DNA from: Embiotoca jacksoni
Lineage: Eukaryota > Chordata > Actinopteri > Embiotocidae
Assembly (NCBI GenBank): GCA_022577435.1
Contig: JAKOON010000018.1
Span: 11,358,096-11,422,095 of the forward strand
Direction: 5' to 3'
DNA: 64,000 bases
Part shown: in pieces, positions 12,815-25,069 of the stretch
How positions within the stretch are numbered: position 1 is the first letter of the stretch
How the letters are laid out: each line of letters starts with the position of its first letter
Program-made: the position numbers and the translations under genes
The notes under the pieces: generated by a model
Told to the model about the DNA's origin: nothing
Database searches by the model: none
What the model saw: only the letters and a program-made list of their open reading frames with translations

Positions 12815-13092
12815 ATTGTCTTGGGTTAAACTTTGACATGACGTTGACTGATTCCCCTGACTCCTTTGAAAATTTTAATTTGTCCAGTACTTTATTCATT
12901 TTATTTTGTTTATGAAAACTGCTGCAAAACAAATGACATTCAAATCTTCAACAGACTTGTTTGCAGTGCTAGTTAGCAAATGATAGCATGCTATCAATAA
13001 ATGGTAAATAAAATATACCTGCATTGTCATTGCAGACATGTTAAGCATGCTGATGTAAAGATTTAGCCACACAGAGCTGCTGGCACGGTAAC
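12815..13092 (+). repeat. Interspersed repeat, family A copy 2
   Basis: Shares ordered boxes with 1605-2100: 'aatttgtccagtactt', 'gcaaaacaaatgacattc', 'gctagttagcaaatgatagcatgct', then a 'gttaagcatgctgatgt' box and an 'acagagctgctggcacgg' ending. Same orientation as copy 1, diverged and internally deleted. Confidence 0.6.
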
Positions 13093-13429
13093 AGACTGAA
13101 AGGTTTGTTTTACTAAAACGGGATGTATAGTTGGAAATATGTGGGCATACAAGGCAAAGTGTAAAGATGGATGTTATGAAGTTACATCATGGGAAGTGCA
13201 GAATAAGTTTTTTTGTCTTTTACACATACTCAAAGTTGAAGTATCTTCATTACAATCAATAAGTTCAGTTAGGTGCAAAGTAGAAACCGTGCTAAGTTCC
13301 TGAAGAACAACTTTTACACAGGCCAAGATGTTTCTTTTACAATACCAATACTTAAACTTGTTTTTCTCAGCATCGTGACAAGACTCTGATAAAGCGATAT
13401 AACTGTGTTCGGGGATCACTTAAACTCAC

Positions 13430-13492
13430 CTCAGATTTTCCACGGCTAAAGCAGGCTCCCTTGGTGAACTCATCACAGTGCCACTCAGCCTC
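13430..13492 (-). CDS. sema5a: sema5a coding exon 4: Sema domain
   Basis: Codes residues 99-119, EAEWHCDEFTKGACFSRGKSE. The pattern of Trp, two Cys and a basic GKS.E ending matches the SEMA5A segment following LIQ. Semaphorins of this class use the Cys of this loop in intradomain disulphides. The splice sites are strong: ttctttctctctgcag|GAG and GAG|gtgagt. The exon is 63 bases with phase 0 at both ends, so it could be skipped in frame, at the cost of two cysteines. Confidence 0.95.
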
Positions 13493-13937
13493 CTGCAGAG
13501 AGAAAGAAAAGCAGTGTAAGGCTCCCAATAAACCTTCAAGAAGAACCAAACATTGGGTGCCATGTCACCATGAAGCACTTTCAAAAGCACTCGGTGAACC
13601 CAAACAAAACAATGCCCGGCCTTCAACTGGAGCCAAATTCCCACCTTTTTGAAGGCAATTTGATGTCTGGTGACGAGCGTGGCAAGACAAATGACACATT
13701 GACAAGAAAACACAGTTAGAAAATATAATGGAAAACCATACAGCGATTGATTTGGGCGTGAGGAATGGATTAAAAAAATAAGTGAACGGTAAACGATTTT
13801 GACATCACAACTACACTGTACTCTCAATTCCACGGGTCCACACTCGCACACAAACACTTACAGCACGCACAACACAAGTTTATAAGCCATGTTAAATACA
13901 GACACAGAATCCAATTAAGGTGCATTCCAAGCAGAGA

Positions 13938-14070
13938 TCTCAAGAAACGAGAGGCAAGAGCATGCAGACTCAAATGTCAATTTGATTTATGTGTGAGGGA
14001 AAAGGAGGGATCTTAAGACATAACAGGCGAGTCCCTAGAGTCGGATGTCAATGTGATTTACATGTAAGAA
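13938..14070. repeat. Degenerate tandem duplication, about 74-base unit
   Basis: Two similar stretches share the order atct(c/t)aaga, then tgtcaat(t/g)tgattta(t/c), then tgt(g/a)ag. The second copy begins about 74 bases after the first. Alignment was by eye. Confidence 0.4.
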
Positions 14071-15675
14071 AGAAACAGAGGAGCGCCTTTTACGTTTCAC
14101 TACAACGGGGAGAAGAATAAGAGGATAAAACCTTGTCTCCTCCGCGGGTGCTGCAGTTTCTACCGTTTAATTTCATCGCGACCTCTAGGGAGCGGGGCTT
14201 CTTCATTGATAAAAATTCTTTATTCATGAAATGAGTGGTGGCCTTAGGAGAGCACCGGGCCACGATGACATACACTTGTGACAGGCAGAAGCAACTGCCA
14301 CCAGCTCCTTATGACTGGCAAAGAGAGGAATACTTAACAGACAAATTGGCAAGCGCAAGAATACGCTCAACGCCAAGTCATGAAAAGTCTCAAAAACTAA
14401 AACTATTCAACTTCTTTTTTGGCCACGGAGATACGACTTTCCCGCAGTAATAGCCTGGCAAGTGTCCAGAGGCGCAGGACTTGACTCTCTGTGGGAATAT
14501 AGTAACTATCGCAAACTGACAGAGAATATTAGATTTCACCTTGGTACCAGGGCTGTTTCATGCCAGGACAAAAGCGGAAAAGAAAGCTGAACCCCCCCCT
14601 CAGCACTTCAGAGAACTTCTTTCATTTCCTCTTTGAGAAAGGCTGTGGAAGTTTACTAGGCCTTTGCTTTCTGCCTCGATAGCCTTTGGGAGACATAGAA
14701 ACACCCGTATGTACACACTCACACATAAATACACACACAGACAGTAGCAGGAGGGAGCTCAGAGGGAGGAAAAGAGCTCAGGGTGTGTGGTACTATTCAG
14801 AGAGGATAAGATATGGAGCATTAATGGGAGCTGGCTTCTCTCTCTCTTTCTTTTGCATGTGTCAGTTCACATTGCAGGCCAAAGCGGGCTATTCCGGGGC
14901 CGTGCATCCACCGCAGACACAAACCACACACATCAGCACGAACAGCACAGCCTGCACACACAGCAATGCAGCTGGCCCCAGCTGAATCCAATGTGGGTGC
15001 TGAAAGAGTTTTTGCTAATCACAGAGGGGGCCCCTTACTCACTCACGCTTAGTGTAAAAATCAATCATAGCACAATGCAAAATTACAACTTAAGATCACA
15101 TTAATACGAGCAAAGTGGTTGCTTTTATCATTATTATGTGATTATGTGATTCATCATCATTCCGGATATTTTTTGAATACTACAAACCCTCTTTAAGACA
15201 TCCACGTTATGGTTACTGAAGTATGTCATGTCCGTACGCCTGTAAACAGAGGATATGTTGGCATCATTGGGCACTAAAGCCACCCAATCTGACTGCCCGG
15301 CCTCAAATGGTCCAGAGTAAAGAACAGAACCACAGCCAAGCTAAGGCAAGCGCCGGCGTCATTAAGATACATTAAAAGATCATTAACATGCTATTGTTCA
15401 GGCCCTGTGCTCCTAAAATTAATCTGTCTTGAACTGAAATATGGCTTGGAATGTGCTGCCATTAAATAATAATATTTCTTGGCTTTATCAGCCAGCCTTT
15501 TTCTGTGCCTTTGTCACCTAGAGGGAACTGGGATAAAGACTTAGAGGGGTAACAAAGAAGATGAGACAGAAAGCGAGGGCAAGGATAACACATTTACTGA
15601 GCAGATATCCATCATGGCACTGTAATGATGTACAAAATCAATGGAGTTTGTGGAGAAGGGCAAGATATCTAGTTA

Positions 15676-16155
15676 AAGGATAATTATGGTTTTGAATATA
15701 CCTTTATATTTTCATAGGTGTTATCATTATTGTCACTGGGTTTAATACAATTGTAAACCATTTCATTTGGAAGTAGAACTGAAGGTGAGTACACCTGACG
15801 TGTTGGTAATAACCCAATAACCTCTCATTGCTACAGAAGGCTGTGAGCAAGTAGCAACCCACCATGGGGTCACCCATTTGTTTGTGAGCTGCACTTTTGA
15901 AGCCTTGAGTCAGGTATTTTGCCCGTCACCATCGTGTTTTTTTTTTTTTTAAACCAGAAGTGACCATATTTAGATGACAACATAATGACTTGAGGGAAAA
16001 TTTACTGATTTCTATTTATAAGAGAATTTGACGCTTTTTGAATGGGAGTTTTTCGGAGCCAGACCCTAGTGTCCCTCCGTGGTATTGTACTTTAAGGCAC
16101 TTCTGCATTGGGTTTCTCTTTTCAGACCTGCTGGCTACTTGCATTTTCATACACA
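15676..16155 (+). repeat. Interspersed repeat, family C
   Basis: It carries boxes I associate with a common percomorph repeat: a ttaaaggataat start, 'caccatcgtgttttttt' followed by 'accagaagtgaccatattt', 'ggagccagaccctagtg', and 'ggcacttctgcattgggtt' ending 'cttttcagacctg'. Only one copy is in this window, so the identification is from memory. Confidence 0.5.
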
Positions 16156-16375
16156 GTCTATATCTGTGAAGCACTTTGGATGTAGTGGCCACATTGAGTA
16201 TTGAATCCCTAATACAACATAAGCCTTAAAAGGCATAGATTCATATGTAATCATTGGAAAAGCTGCAGGTGTAAATCAGTAATTACATTTTGCTGACCAT
16301 CACAAACATCCCTACATGACTTCATGTGCATTCAGAATTTGATCCTCTCAGAGACAACAGGAAGTTAGCAGGCCA

Positions 16376-16458
16376 GAGGAAGTCTTTAATTCTCTCAAAT
16401 GTCTCAGCTGGAACCCAAATGTCCAGCTGAGACATTTGAGAGAATTAAAGACTTCCTC
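16376..16458. repeat. Perfect inverted repeat, 37-bp arms, 9-base loop
   Basis: Left arm 16376-16412 (starting gaggaagtctttaattctct) and right arm 16422-16458 are exact reverse complements. The spacer is acccaaatg. A transcript of either strand would fold into a 37-bp uninterrupted hairpin. Confidence 0.95.
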
Positions 16459-19400
16459 AGGAATCTTATGCTTACTTTCTGTGGGTTCAAACCATAGAAA
16501 ACTGAAAAGATTGTTAAGAAATTAGCATTTTTCTTAGGTGTGAATGTGGCACTTCCTTGGAAAGAAAGATCCCATTTTCTTAATACATTCATAGTTGCCA
16601 AAGATATGATTGGTTAATAATTGGAAAATAATTCTACCGCTCACCTGTCTTCTCTTCCAAATGTGTTTGGCGAGCTGATGAATTTGTTTTAAGCCTGAAT
16701 GGCTGTCTGACTGCTCCTGTTTGTTGCCACACAGGACTTCTTTTAAGCAATACTGCTGCCTTTCCAAATTTCAGCGGGTACTTGGTGAATAGTCTTATTA
16801 TTACCAAATGGAATACTAGCAACTTCTAAGTAATAATAGACTCAAAAAAAAAAATCATAAAGTGTGATTAAAATATAGAAATTCAGAGTGCTACTGAGAG
16901 AATTTGGCATGGTAATTTGTTGCTTCAGGGAAGATGAAAAAAAAAAATCAAAAAAAAAATCCTGATATGTTATGTTCCGTCTGCCCGCTCCCTCTACTGC
17001 CCTGACCTCTGTAATGGGTGCAATCTTCAAAGATGAACCATTGTCCCCGAGCCTCTCTTCAGTACTCACACTGAGGGGCTATTGTCACCATGTGGTGGGT
17101 GCAGGAGTGATACAAAAAGGGAGAGTGGGCCGGGAGGGAGACAGAGGAAAGGGCAGAAAAAGAAAAATAAGGGACAAACACATTGGAAAAAAACAAAAAA
17201 AACAAAGAGAGAACAGAGTCCAACTTAGGAGTCAGCCAGAACAAGGGAGACTGTGTGGGCAGAGTGAAGTAGTCGGTGAGATGGAGGAGGGAGTGAGGAG
17301 CTGAATTCTAAAACAGCAGTTTCCAGACATGATATTGAATATATTTTGCATAAAGAGGGTCTGGAGAAAACACTCGCTGCTGACAGCTGTCTAGCTGTGT
17401 GAAATGACTGGCTGTGTGTCTCATTACAAGGGGACGGCGGGTTTAGAGTAAGAGCTGGACAAATTCTGCGGGGGAATTCTAATCTGTGTTATGAATAGCT
17501 GATATCACCTTTTGATGTGCTGGCGCAATATTTACTATTCAGACTGATGTCTACTGATGTAAGCTGCTGAAAGATTCACACATGAAATTGGTCTTGATGT
17601 CATGTCTCAGCAAGTGTGTAGGTCTGAGTCACTATGCATATCATCACAGCACCTTAAAAAGATAAGTCAGTGTAGAAGTGACCCCCTGCTGTGCCTCTTA
17701 CTACTGAGACTCACAGCCCTCTTACTTAAACATGCCATCATCTACAACGATATCACACAACATGCTGGGATCTGTATCTGCGATTACAATGAGCCTTTTT
17801 ATTCTATGCATTTAAATGGCCAAGTTAGTGTTCTAGTAATTGAATTAGCGATGCTACCAGAGCTTTGGCGGACAATTTCTGTTAGCTACTGATTAGCAGG
17901 GCTAATTGTCTGGCTGACAAAGTGTAATTGCAAGGGACAGGCCCACGAAATACAACGCGCAAGAGTGGAAAGAGCCCATTGTTTTCTTCGGAGTACCCTT
18001 TCCTCTTAACGGCATGACGATACAAGGGGAAGCAAAGAAAAATGGAGGACCAATATACATCTCAACAGCATACAGTGTCTGTTGCCAAAGGGAGCTGTTA
18101 TGGATAGTGTTTTCATGTGCCAGTGCAGGAGGGGAAAGAGAGAGAGGCTGGAGTGAATTTCCACTATTTTCTCCTCCTCCTGCTGTATTGAATGGTGAAC
18201 AATGCCACTGATCCACCTCATCCCAGTGCTTATTGACTAATGCTGTGCCACAGTGTTTCAGTTGAAACTCAGCCTCATTGTCTCCATCCTGTTTCGATTT
18301 CACACAGAAACAGCCTCCTAATATTGGACTCTTAAAGGTTTCGTTTTTTTTCTATTTAATTTCTCCTTACATTAGCAGCATTGCTTAAGATAATGTGAAA
18401 TCAAAGAGCTCTAATTGTGCCTGCAAAGCAGAGACAAGGGGTCTTTTCATTTAGGGCTTTTCAAGAGCAGAGAGTAGCCTTTGACTGGAGCAAGTGTGCG
18501 AGGATACAGCTGAGGTTAAAAATGGGCAGTGGGGTGGATCACTGTATTTGGGTATTCAACGATGTCAAAGGACATTATCTGAGGAGCTCACGGGCAGACG
18601 GACACACAAAGCTGAGAGGTACATCGATCTTGCTTGGCCGTTCCTCAGACCTGGCAACACAGTTGGGAAATGGAAATGCCAGCTTTGATTCACCTGCCTA
18701 AGTTTGGCAGCAGCTGAGCTCAGGGAGCTGAATGAGGGATAGTAGGGGCAAAGGGACAATAATGAACAGATGTGAGATATAATGTGCAGTTCACCTGTGG
18801 ACCTGTAGAGTAAAAAAAAAAATACAGTTTTTATCGCTAATTCTAAATGTCTCATTAGTTGTACATGCAGCAGCGTTTAGTTCTTGTCTCCTTTTTTTTT
18901 TTCACTAAAGCTCCATAGGTGTGAAAGTGGAGCGAGGAGAAAAGTATCCACCTTTTGTTGACAGTGTTTTCCAGATCAGTGAGGATGAGGATAGAGGTTG
19001 ACGGGGAGAGGAAGACCTCTTCAGGCTGTTGAAACGCTACAGAAAAAAAATCTTTAAGCACCAGATATTAACTCCAATCAAGGCAATAGGGAGGGCTGAC
19101 TCTTGTTTCGAGGCCAGAATCTGTACACTTCAACCCCGACGGCCATTCAGTTTGAGTACTTGCTACAAAGTTCATGTAATGTGGAATATATTGAACTGTT
19201 TATGATTCACTGAGCGTCCTTCTGTCTTGTAAACAGTTCCTTTTTTATCTTTCCTAAGAGGTTGAACCCTCTCTACTCCCAGGACTTATTGAAGACCAAA
19301 TCTGTACGGTGGCCTGAAAAGACACAATAAAGGCATAAAAGTTATCTGATGGCTTAACATCAACTTTTCTCATGAAGGTCCTCTTTCTCTCCAACCTCTG

Positions 19401-20474
19401 TTGTCACTGGATTTTTCTATTTTTTTATTACCTGCAAGCGAGGAGGGCATTTACGGAGGAGATTACGGTTGCTGGGGTTCAGGCCCAATCAATCTTCTTG
19501 TCTCAACTTCATACGTGCAATTGACCATCCTAAGTGTCAGAACACCCCTTAATGTAATGGTAATGCTACCAGAGTTTATTTTCTGCCTCAAAATGTGCTT
19601 AAAAACAAACTCATCACACTGCAACAACCGAGGGAAAGAAAAGTAGGTGGGATTCATTTTGCCTTCATGCAGCAGAAGGCCTTAGAGGCTGTTTTTTTTC
19701 CAGAAACGTCTCACGCATGTACATCCAAGATGAGAACAGCCATCGATCACATGGTAATTATATCCAACTCTTTAGCCTATTGTAGGCTGTTTGTATTACA
19801 GCGTCTCTAAGCCTAGTGCTCTGTCAAACCATACACAGCCTCCCTCTTAACGCTGCCAGCCACGCAAGAACAAATCACTGCCATCGGGCATTATCTCACA
19901 GGGCTGATACATGGGGATGGGGTGAAATCACAAAGACAAGCGTAGGTGTAGTTTTTAGCTTGATTTTCCTCAGCAGGAAAGAAAAGAAAACCTCATGCAA
20001 CTCGTCTGAATATCGATGCAACTGAAATAAAACCCACTGAACTACTAACAACTGTTTGTGCTCAAACTTTCTTTGTTGGCCCCTGGATTCTCAGCACCAT
20101 ACCATATTCCCTTGTAAATCTATTTGATCAATCAGCTGTGCATGTAATGTGAGTGGAACAATAGTGCCAAAGGGGAAATTCATTCAAGGCTTTCATATCC
20201 AACAACAATGAGAATGCGGAATATATGTAAACCCAGCCACAGAGGCAACTAAATCTCTGTGCAATTAATCCTCTGTTTTATGCTTGAATGAAAAAGAAGA
20301 AAGGAAAGATAGAGATTTCAGACAAGGCAAGTGGAAGAACTCCACTTGTCCCCCTGAAGTTTCAGCAGTTGAACTTTGACTCTGCAGCCCTCCGGTCCAG
20401 TCAAATGTAAAGCAGGGACAAGTGCACAGGTCAGCTTGAATTGCCCCCAGGCCTTGGTGGGGATTACCAGATCC

Positions 20475-20477
<3 letters not shown>

Positions 20478-20533
<56 letters not shown>
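20478..20533. repeat. (TC)28 microsatellite
   Basis: Pure CT dinucleotide tract of 56 bases. On the sema5a transcript strand it is a GA repeat. Confidence 0.95.
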
Positions 20534-20534
<1 letters not shown>

Positions 20535-21720
20535 AATGTCTTGGAGATGAGTGGTTGATTGGCTCAGTGGAATCTCCTCACTGATTCTGCAACTCCAACC
20601 AAGCGCAGGATGAAATAAAGAAGGAGGGGGGGATCATTGGGGTGTGCACATGGCACAGAGCATCTTTAAAAAGCATCTGTGTCTCAGTGAGCGGCCACAA
20701 AAGACCTTCTCTGCGTGAATCCTCGTCTCTCTCAGTGGGGGGTTTCTCTGCTTTCTTCCCGCTGTCTGTATTGTATCTCACTGCTCCCTGATTCTTTTGT
20801 GTTTGCCGCCCTCCACTCCTTCAGCAGATTTAGACCCGCTTCTTATTTCGTCAGACCGCTTTTCTCATTTTCCTCTTCCAGTCGGATTTGTATCAAGGCC
20901 GCTCCCTCCATCCTCCAGTCTTCTCTTCCATCCAGCCACATTCTCACTTTCTGTCTCTTCATCCTCACTCCTGGTTTTCCAGGGTGTAAATGGCAAACAT
21001 CAAGAGTTGTCTAAGCGTCAAAGCAGCCTTGCCGTGACAACCTGGAAATAAAGCCCTCAATGTGCCAATGTTTGCATGGCAGCTCATGCGGTCATAGAAT
21101 GGTTAGGTCCACAGGTGGGGTTGTGGGCTCATACTTGTGTGAAAAAAGAAATACAAATGATTTCATTTTATAAATGAAAAAACACCATGTGGGAAAAGGG
21201 GGATGTGAGACAGACTGGGAAAAAAAACATAATCACCATCTTGTGATTTATGCATGTTTAATGCAAATTGTCACCATAGGCAGAAGACAAAGGCCTGAAG
21301 CCTGCATACGTTATTTCTGTTCTGCATTTCAGACCATTTGATTGTCTGTGGATTTTTTTGACGTTGCTACCTTAAGAAAAGTAAATATATAAATGGCTGC
21401 AGAATATATGTCACATACAGTTTCAAATTGGATTTAAATGTGAGGGGTATTAGCACTTACTAGACTTCACATCAACACTGTTTCCCTCCCTCTGTGTATG
21501 GAACTACAGTGTCGTCAACCAAACCCAATGGTTGGGAAGTTGTTGTGACATGTGAAATGCTAAACCACTTTGCTGTAACAGCTTTAACTTGTGAGCGGGT
21601 AGCGCTGTGCGACGACTATCGCAGTGTTTGTTTGAGGCAGGCGGCACGCTGCATCGTTGTAAGAGTCATACGAGCAGACAGAGTGAATGCATATTCACCT
21701 GGGAAACTGCATGCAATCAA

Positions 21721-21790
21721 CTGGGAGAGACTGGGAGAGACTGGGATAGACTGGGAGAGACTGGGAGAGACTTGGAGAGACGGAGTGAGA
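21721..21790. repeat. Decamer minisatellite, seven units, beside the exon 3 donor
   Basis: Unit ctgggagaga on the + strand, repeated seven times with substitutions in units 3, 6 and 7. On the sema5a transcript the unit reads tctctcccag, a pyrimidine tract plus CAG that resembles a splice acceptor and a PTB-type CU-rich site. The array starts 16 bases into intron 3. Confidence 0.9.
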
Positions 21791-21806
21791 GGGAATTAGC
21801 ACTCAC

Positions 21807-21852
21807 CTGGATTAGTGTCAGGTCTTCCAGGTTGAGCCTGAAGAGGTGATTT
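21807..21852 (-). CDS. sema5a: sema5a coding exon 3: Sema domain, 46-base exon
   Basis: A small exon completing Arg83 and coding residues 84-98, NHLFRLNLEDLTLIQ. This is the N.LFRL.LEDL.LIQ strand that follows VGAR in class 5 semaphorins. The acceptor is ttcttttcacag|A and the donor CCAG|gtgagt, a strong consensus. At 46 bases it is not a multiple of three, so skipping it would shift the frame and truncate the protein. A decamer minisatellite starts 16 bases into the following intron (see 21721-21790). Confidence 0.96.
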
Positions 21853-23263
21853 CTGTGAAAAGAAGGAAATATTCGAGTTGATGGAGCCACTTTCTGTAAA
21901 TAAATGAAGAAAAACATGCTAGGATGTTGCAGAATTTTTTTTTTTATCTCAAAGGCCAAAGCTCTGTGCACCATTTATCTACCGCATGTTCTGCCTCTCG
22001 TGCTTTCATCTTCACCCCTCTCATCAGCAGTGCCACCGGTACACCATCTCCAAAATGGGAGCATACGTACATAAACTGTTCAGAGGATGTTGACATTTAA
22101 GAGTACTCTGTTCATTTCACTGTGTACTTATCCTACCTGTACATTAATGACACTGCCATCAGACAGTTTGAAGATGCATGTATGCAATGATAAAATCGAC
22201 TACTGTAGTCTCGAGCCGTTAGCCTCAAGCAGAGATGAGCAGCAGGCTACAGAGGTCTGCCTCTCCGCACCCTGCGATTTTTGTATCATTTCAAAAACTT
22301 GTGGTCTTCAGGTCGCCTCACTTTGCTGAAGCTTTTTCACATAGCGCTCCAAAATAAGTCTAAATAGAGTTTGTTGTGTAAAATTGGTGGAGCTCCCCTT
22401 TAAAACTGCTGCATCTGAACCTTCTAAAGTTTCCCTACACTTGACATAAGAGCTTGTAAGAGTGTAGCCAGGGCACTGAAATGGACTAAATACAACAGAT
22501 GCCCGGATTTAGACACAGCAGCAAATGAAGGACTTCTAGGTTTCTCCAACCCATAATTAAGACGGCAAGAAAAGACAAGACGAAGCAGAGCTAAAAGGTT
22601 TGACACTCCTATTTCTCAGAGTTTTTGTGTGTATGAGAAACAGAAAAAGTGACCGAGAATGTGAGAAAGACACTGAAGGACAATCAAAGCCTGGCGGTGA
22701 AATCTCAGTCTAGTAGGTGCCTATCCTGCCTCACCTGAAGCTCTTTCAAGCTGCAAGGCACAAATAAAACGGTTTTGCTGGCATTTCCAACTTTTCAAGA
22801 AACATTAGACTCAAATGGATGCCATCAAAAGTGGAATAATCTGTATTTTGACTAACGGTGTTTCAGGCTGTCTACTAAAACTCATTATGCACCATTATCG
22901 GAATGAGATCACACGAAACCTGACATTCAGGAATAAAAGCATTATTTATTGTCATATCTTTTTTTTCTCTTTCAGACTTCAGCATTATCCATGTTTTTGT
23001 TGTACATGCCAATCAAAATCCACAAATATTGCTGGTCCATGCCATGGAAAGAAAATTTGGTAGGTTTAGTGCAACTTCAAAGCAATAACATGTTTTAAGG
23101 ATGATCTGACTCAGAGGATTTTTCTTGCTTTGCTTAAAAGCTGTTTTGCAGGTGCCTTTCTTTTTTCATCAGCAACCATTTTTAAAGAGCGAGCATTGTT
23201 TTTCTATCAAGTCGAAATCTAATTTCAGAGTTAAAACCTTCAAGCCTGTTCGCACAAACACCT

Positions 23264-23265
23264 GC

Positions 23266-23300
<35 letters not shown>
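23264..23300. repeat. (CA)n microsatellite
   Basis: CA tract with one CG interruption near its start. Confidence 0.9.
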
Positions 23301-23304
<4 letters not shown>

Positions 23305-23624
23305 TACAAACGCTTTCGCAAAGATCTATCAATCTCCTGAAGAGTGGCTATCAGCCAGGTCTCTGTGGCCACGGCCCCCTGTTTTACAGTATTGATATTT
23401 GCATCGATCCCTCTTTCCTTCCATTATCACTCATACTTCTAACCCAACCGGAGCCCATCCATCCAGCTGCATTGCCTTTCACAGTTAGACACTCAACAGC
23501 TGTCGAGTTGGCACCGACAATTGAACTAAATCTCTTATTTGATTTGTTTTGAGTGCTGCAAATTTGTTGCGAGAAGTGGCTGAATCGAACAACAAAAAAA
23601 AAAGGATGGTCACGATGTGTGTGC

Positions 23625-23661
23625 TTATATTATATTGTATTATATTATACTATATTATATT
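23625..23661. repeat. TATAT-type AT-rich tract
   Basis: Imperfect repeats of tatat(t/g/c), low complexity. Confidence 0.8.
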
Positions 23662-24146
23662 TAGCGATACAATTTGCGATCTGTTTCAATAGAAGTTTAC
23701 TCACCTCTAAGACCTTTATCCATCCACGCATACACTCTTCCTGATTAGCCTATTCAATCTAAGTTGCTGGGTGCATTAGTAAATTCCCTGGGCTCACTTT
23801 GTTTCTCTTTGTTTTGCTGCTCTCCTTCTTGATAGCTCCTCTGTTATCTCCTATTTACCTCGAGGTGAATGTTTTTTCACTGCTGACAACTAAAGCCATT
23901 AAGTGAAGTGCAGAGCACGGTACATCAGGAATCAACCAGAGACTTATACAACTGCAATGTATACACCATCAACGTTACAGACACCATTAGTGGATACAGT
24001 ACATGCATGCAAATATACAAAAAGTATAACATTGTTAGCTTTAGCACAGTGCTATTTACTCCAAGAAGGCAGGCCAGTCCCCACAATGTGACTGTGTAAA
24101 CAAACGTATGTCCTCACAACACAAGTAATACAAGAACATGCGCTCG

Positions 24147-24148
<2 letters not shown>

Positions 24149-24220
<72 letters not shown>

Positions 24221-24223
24221 CAC
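24149..24223. repeat. (CA)n microsatellite
   Basis: About 37 CA units with a single CG interruption near 24214. It lies about 240 bases downstream of the exon 2 donor in the transcript. Confidence 0.95.
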
Positions 24224-24462
24224 TTGGCTGGACTTGACAAAGACAATGGACTTGGAAACAATCTCCAAAGCTATTTTTCTTTGGGTTGGAAGGCATCTAT
24301 TAGAGAAACTGATCATTACTCATGCAATGCACACACAAACACTGTGATAAAGAAGAATGAAAGGTAGCAAAGAAAAAAGACCAGGCAACAAAAGAAAATG
24401 ACAAGAGGGGAGACAGAGGGAAGAAAAAGAAAGAGAGAAAAACAATGTTGGATATGGCTTAC

Positions 24463-24562
24463 CTGGCACCGACGATCAGTTCGTTCTGGCCAGGGTCGAA
24501 GGTCAGCTGTGAGTAATCCACCGTTCCCTCTGCTTTGAACCTGAAGATCCACGGCTCCATCT
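24463..24562 (-). CDS. sema5a: sema5a coding exon 2: start of Sema domain
   Basis: Codes for the rest of Glu50, residues 51-82 and two bases of Arg83. The peptide includes EMEPWIFRFKAEG and DYSQLTFDPGQNELIVGAR, matching the first beta-propeller strand of the Sema domain, where family members carry the FSQL...DP...L.VGAR pattern. The DFSQLTFDP-like form resembles SEMA5A more than SEMA5B. Splice sites read gttggcag|AG at the 5' end and CCAG|gtaagc at the 3' end. A second AG two bases further in (exon start 24560) would break the phase with exon 1, so 24562 is preferred. The in-frame ATG at the exon start is not the translation start, because it would lack a signal peptide and exon 1 joins in phase. 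Confidence 0.96.
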
Positions 24563-25069
24563 CTGCCAACGATACACAACAACAGTGAGACAATCACAGA
24601 GGAGTATTTACCATAGATGACAGCTGCTTATCTGAATTGAAAGGGTCGTAGTCACTTTTCTCAACACACCAAAAAAAGTGAAGTCCTAAGGGTCCAGATT
24701 TGTAACAAATCTCTTAACTCTTAACGTCCCTGCCTTTGTTTAGATTTTTCTTAACTTATCTAACGGTGCATTTGTTCCAGCTTGATTTACAAATCAAATC
24801 ACCCAAATTTACATGGCAAAAAGTGCCAATTTGAACTAAAGAGGAGGCCAGAAAACAAATAATTTTACAAGACCTCCCGTTTTGTTGCAGTAAAGCTGCA
24901 TTATTAGGTCAAAATAGTTGCAAAAATTTGTTGCACACCATCGGGACAAATAAACACAAGCCCACTGTTGAGATGCAGCAGCCTTCCAAATACAATCACA
25001 CCTGAGCAAAGAGCTCCTGGACAATAATTTGAAGAACCCTGGGAACAACAGCACTGTGTTACTAAGTAT

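Larger units (their letters stand above)
10171..13429 (-). other. sema5a intron 4
   Basis: Non-coding, 3259 bases. It holds a long CA microsatellite (12008-12083) and a second family A interspersed repeat (12815-13092). Confidence 0.8.
13493..21806 (-). other. sema5a intron 3
   Basis: Non-coding, 8314 bases. In order: a degenerate duplication (13938-14070), a repeat-poor block resembling conserved non-coding DNA (15290-15540), an interspersed repeat (about 15676-16155), a perfect 37-bp inverted repeat (16376-16458), a TC microsatellite (20478-20533) and a decamer minisatellite (21721-21790) near the exon 3 donor. No exon seen. Confidence 0.8.
21853..24462 (-). other. sema5a intron 2
   Basis: Non-coding, 2610 bases. 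It contains two CA microsatellites (23264-23300 and 24149-24223) and an AT-rich tract (23625-23661). No other feature seen. Confidence 0.85.

Noticed and set aside
24463..24560. Translation start at the in-frame ATG of exon 2
   Set aside because: It would give a protein without a signal peptide, and exon 1 joins exon 2 in phase with a gapless match to SEMA5A.
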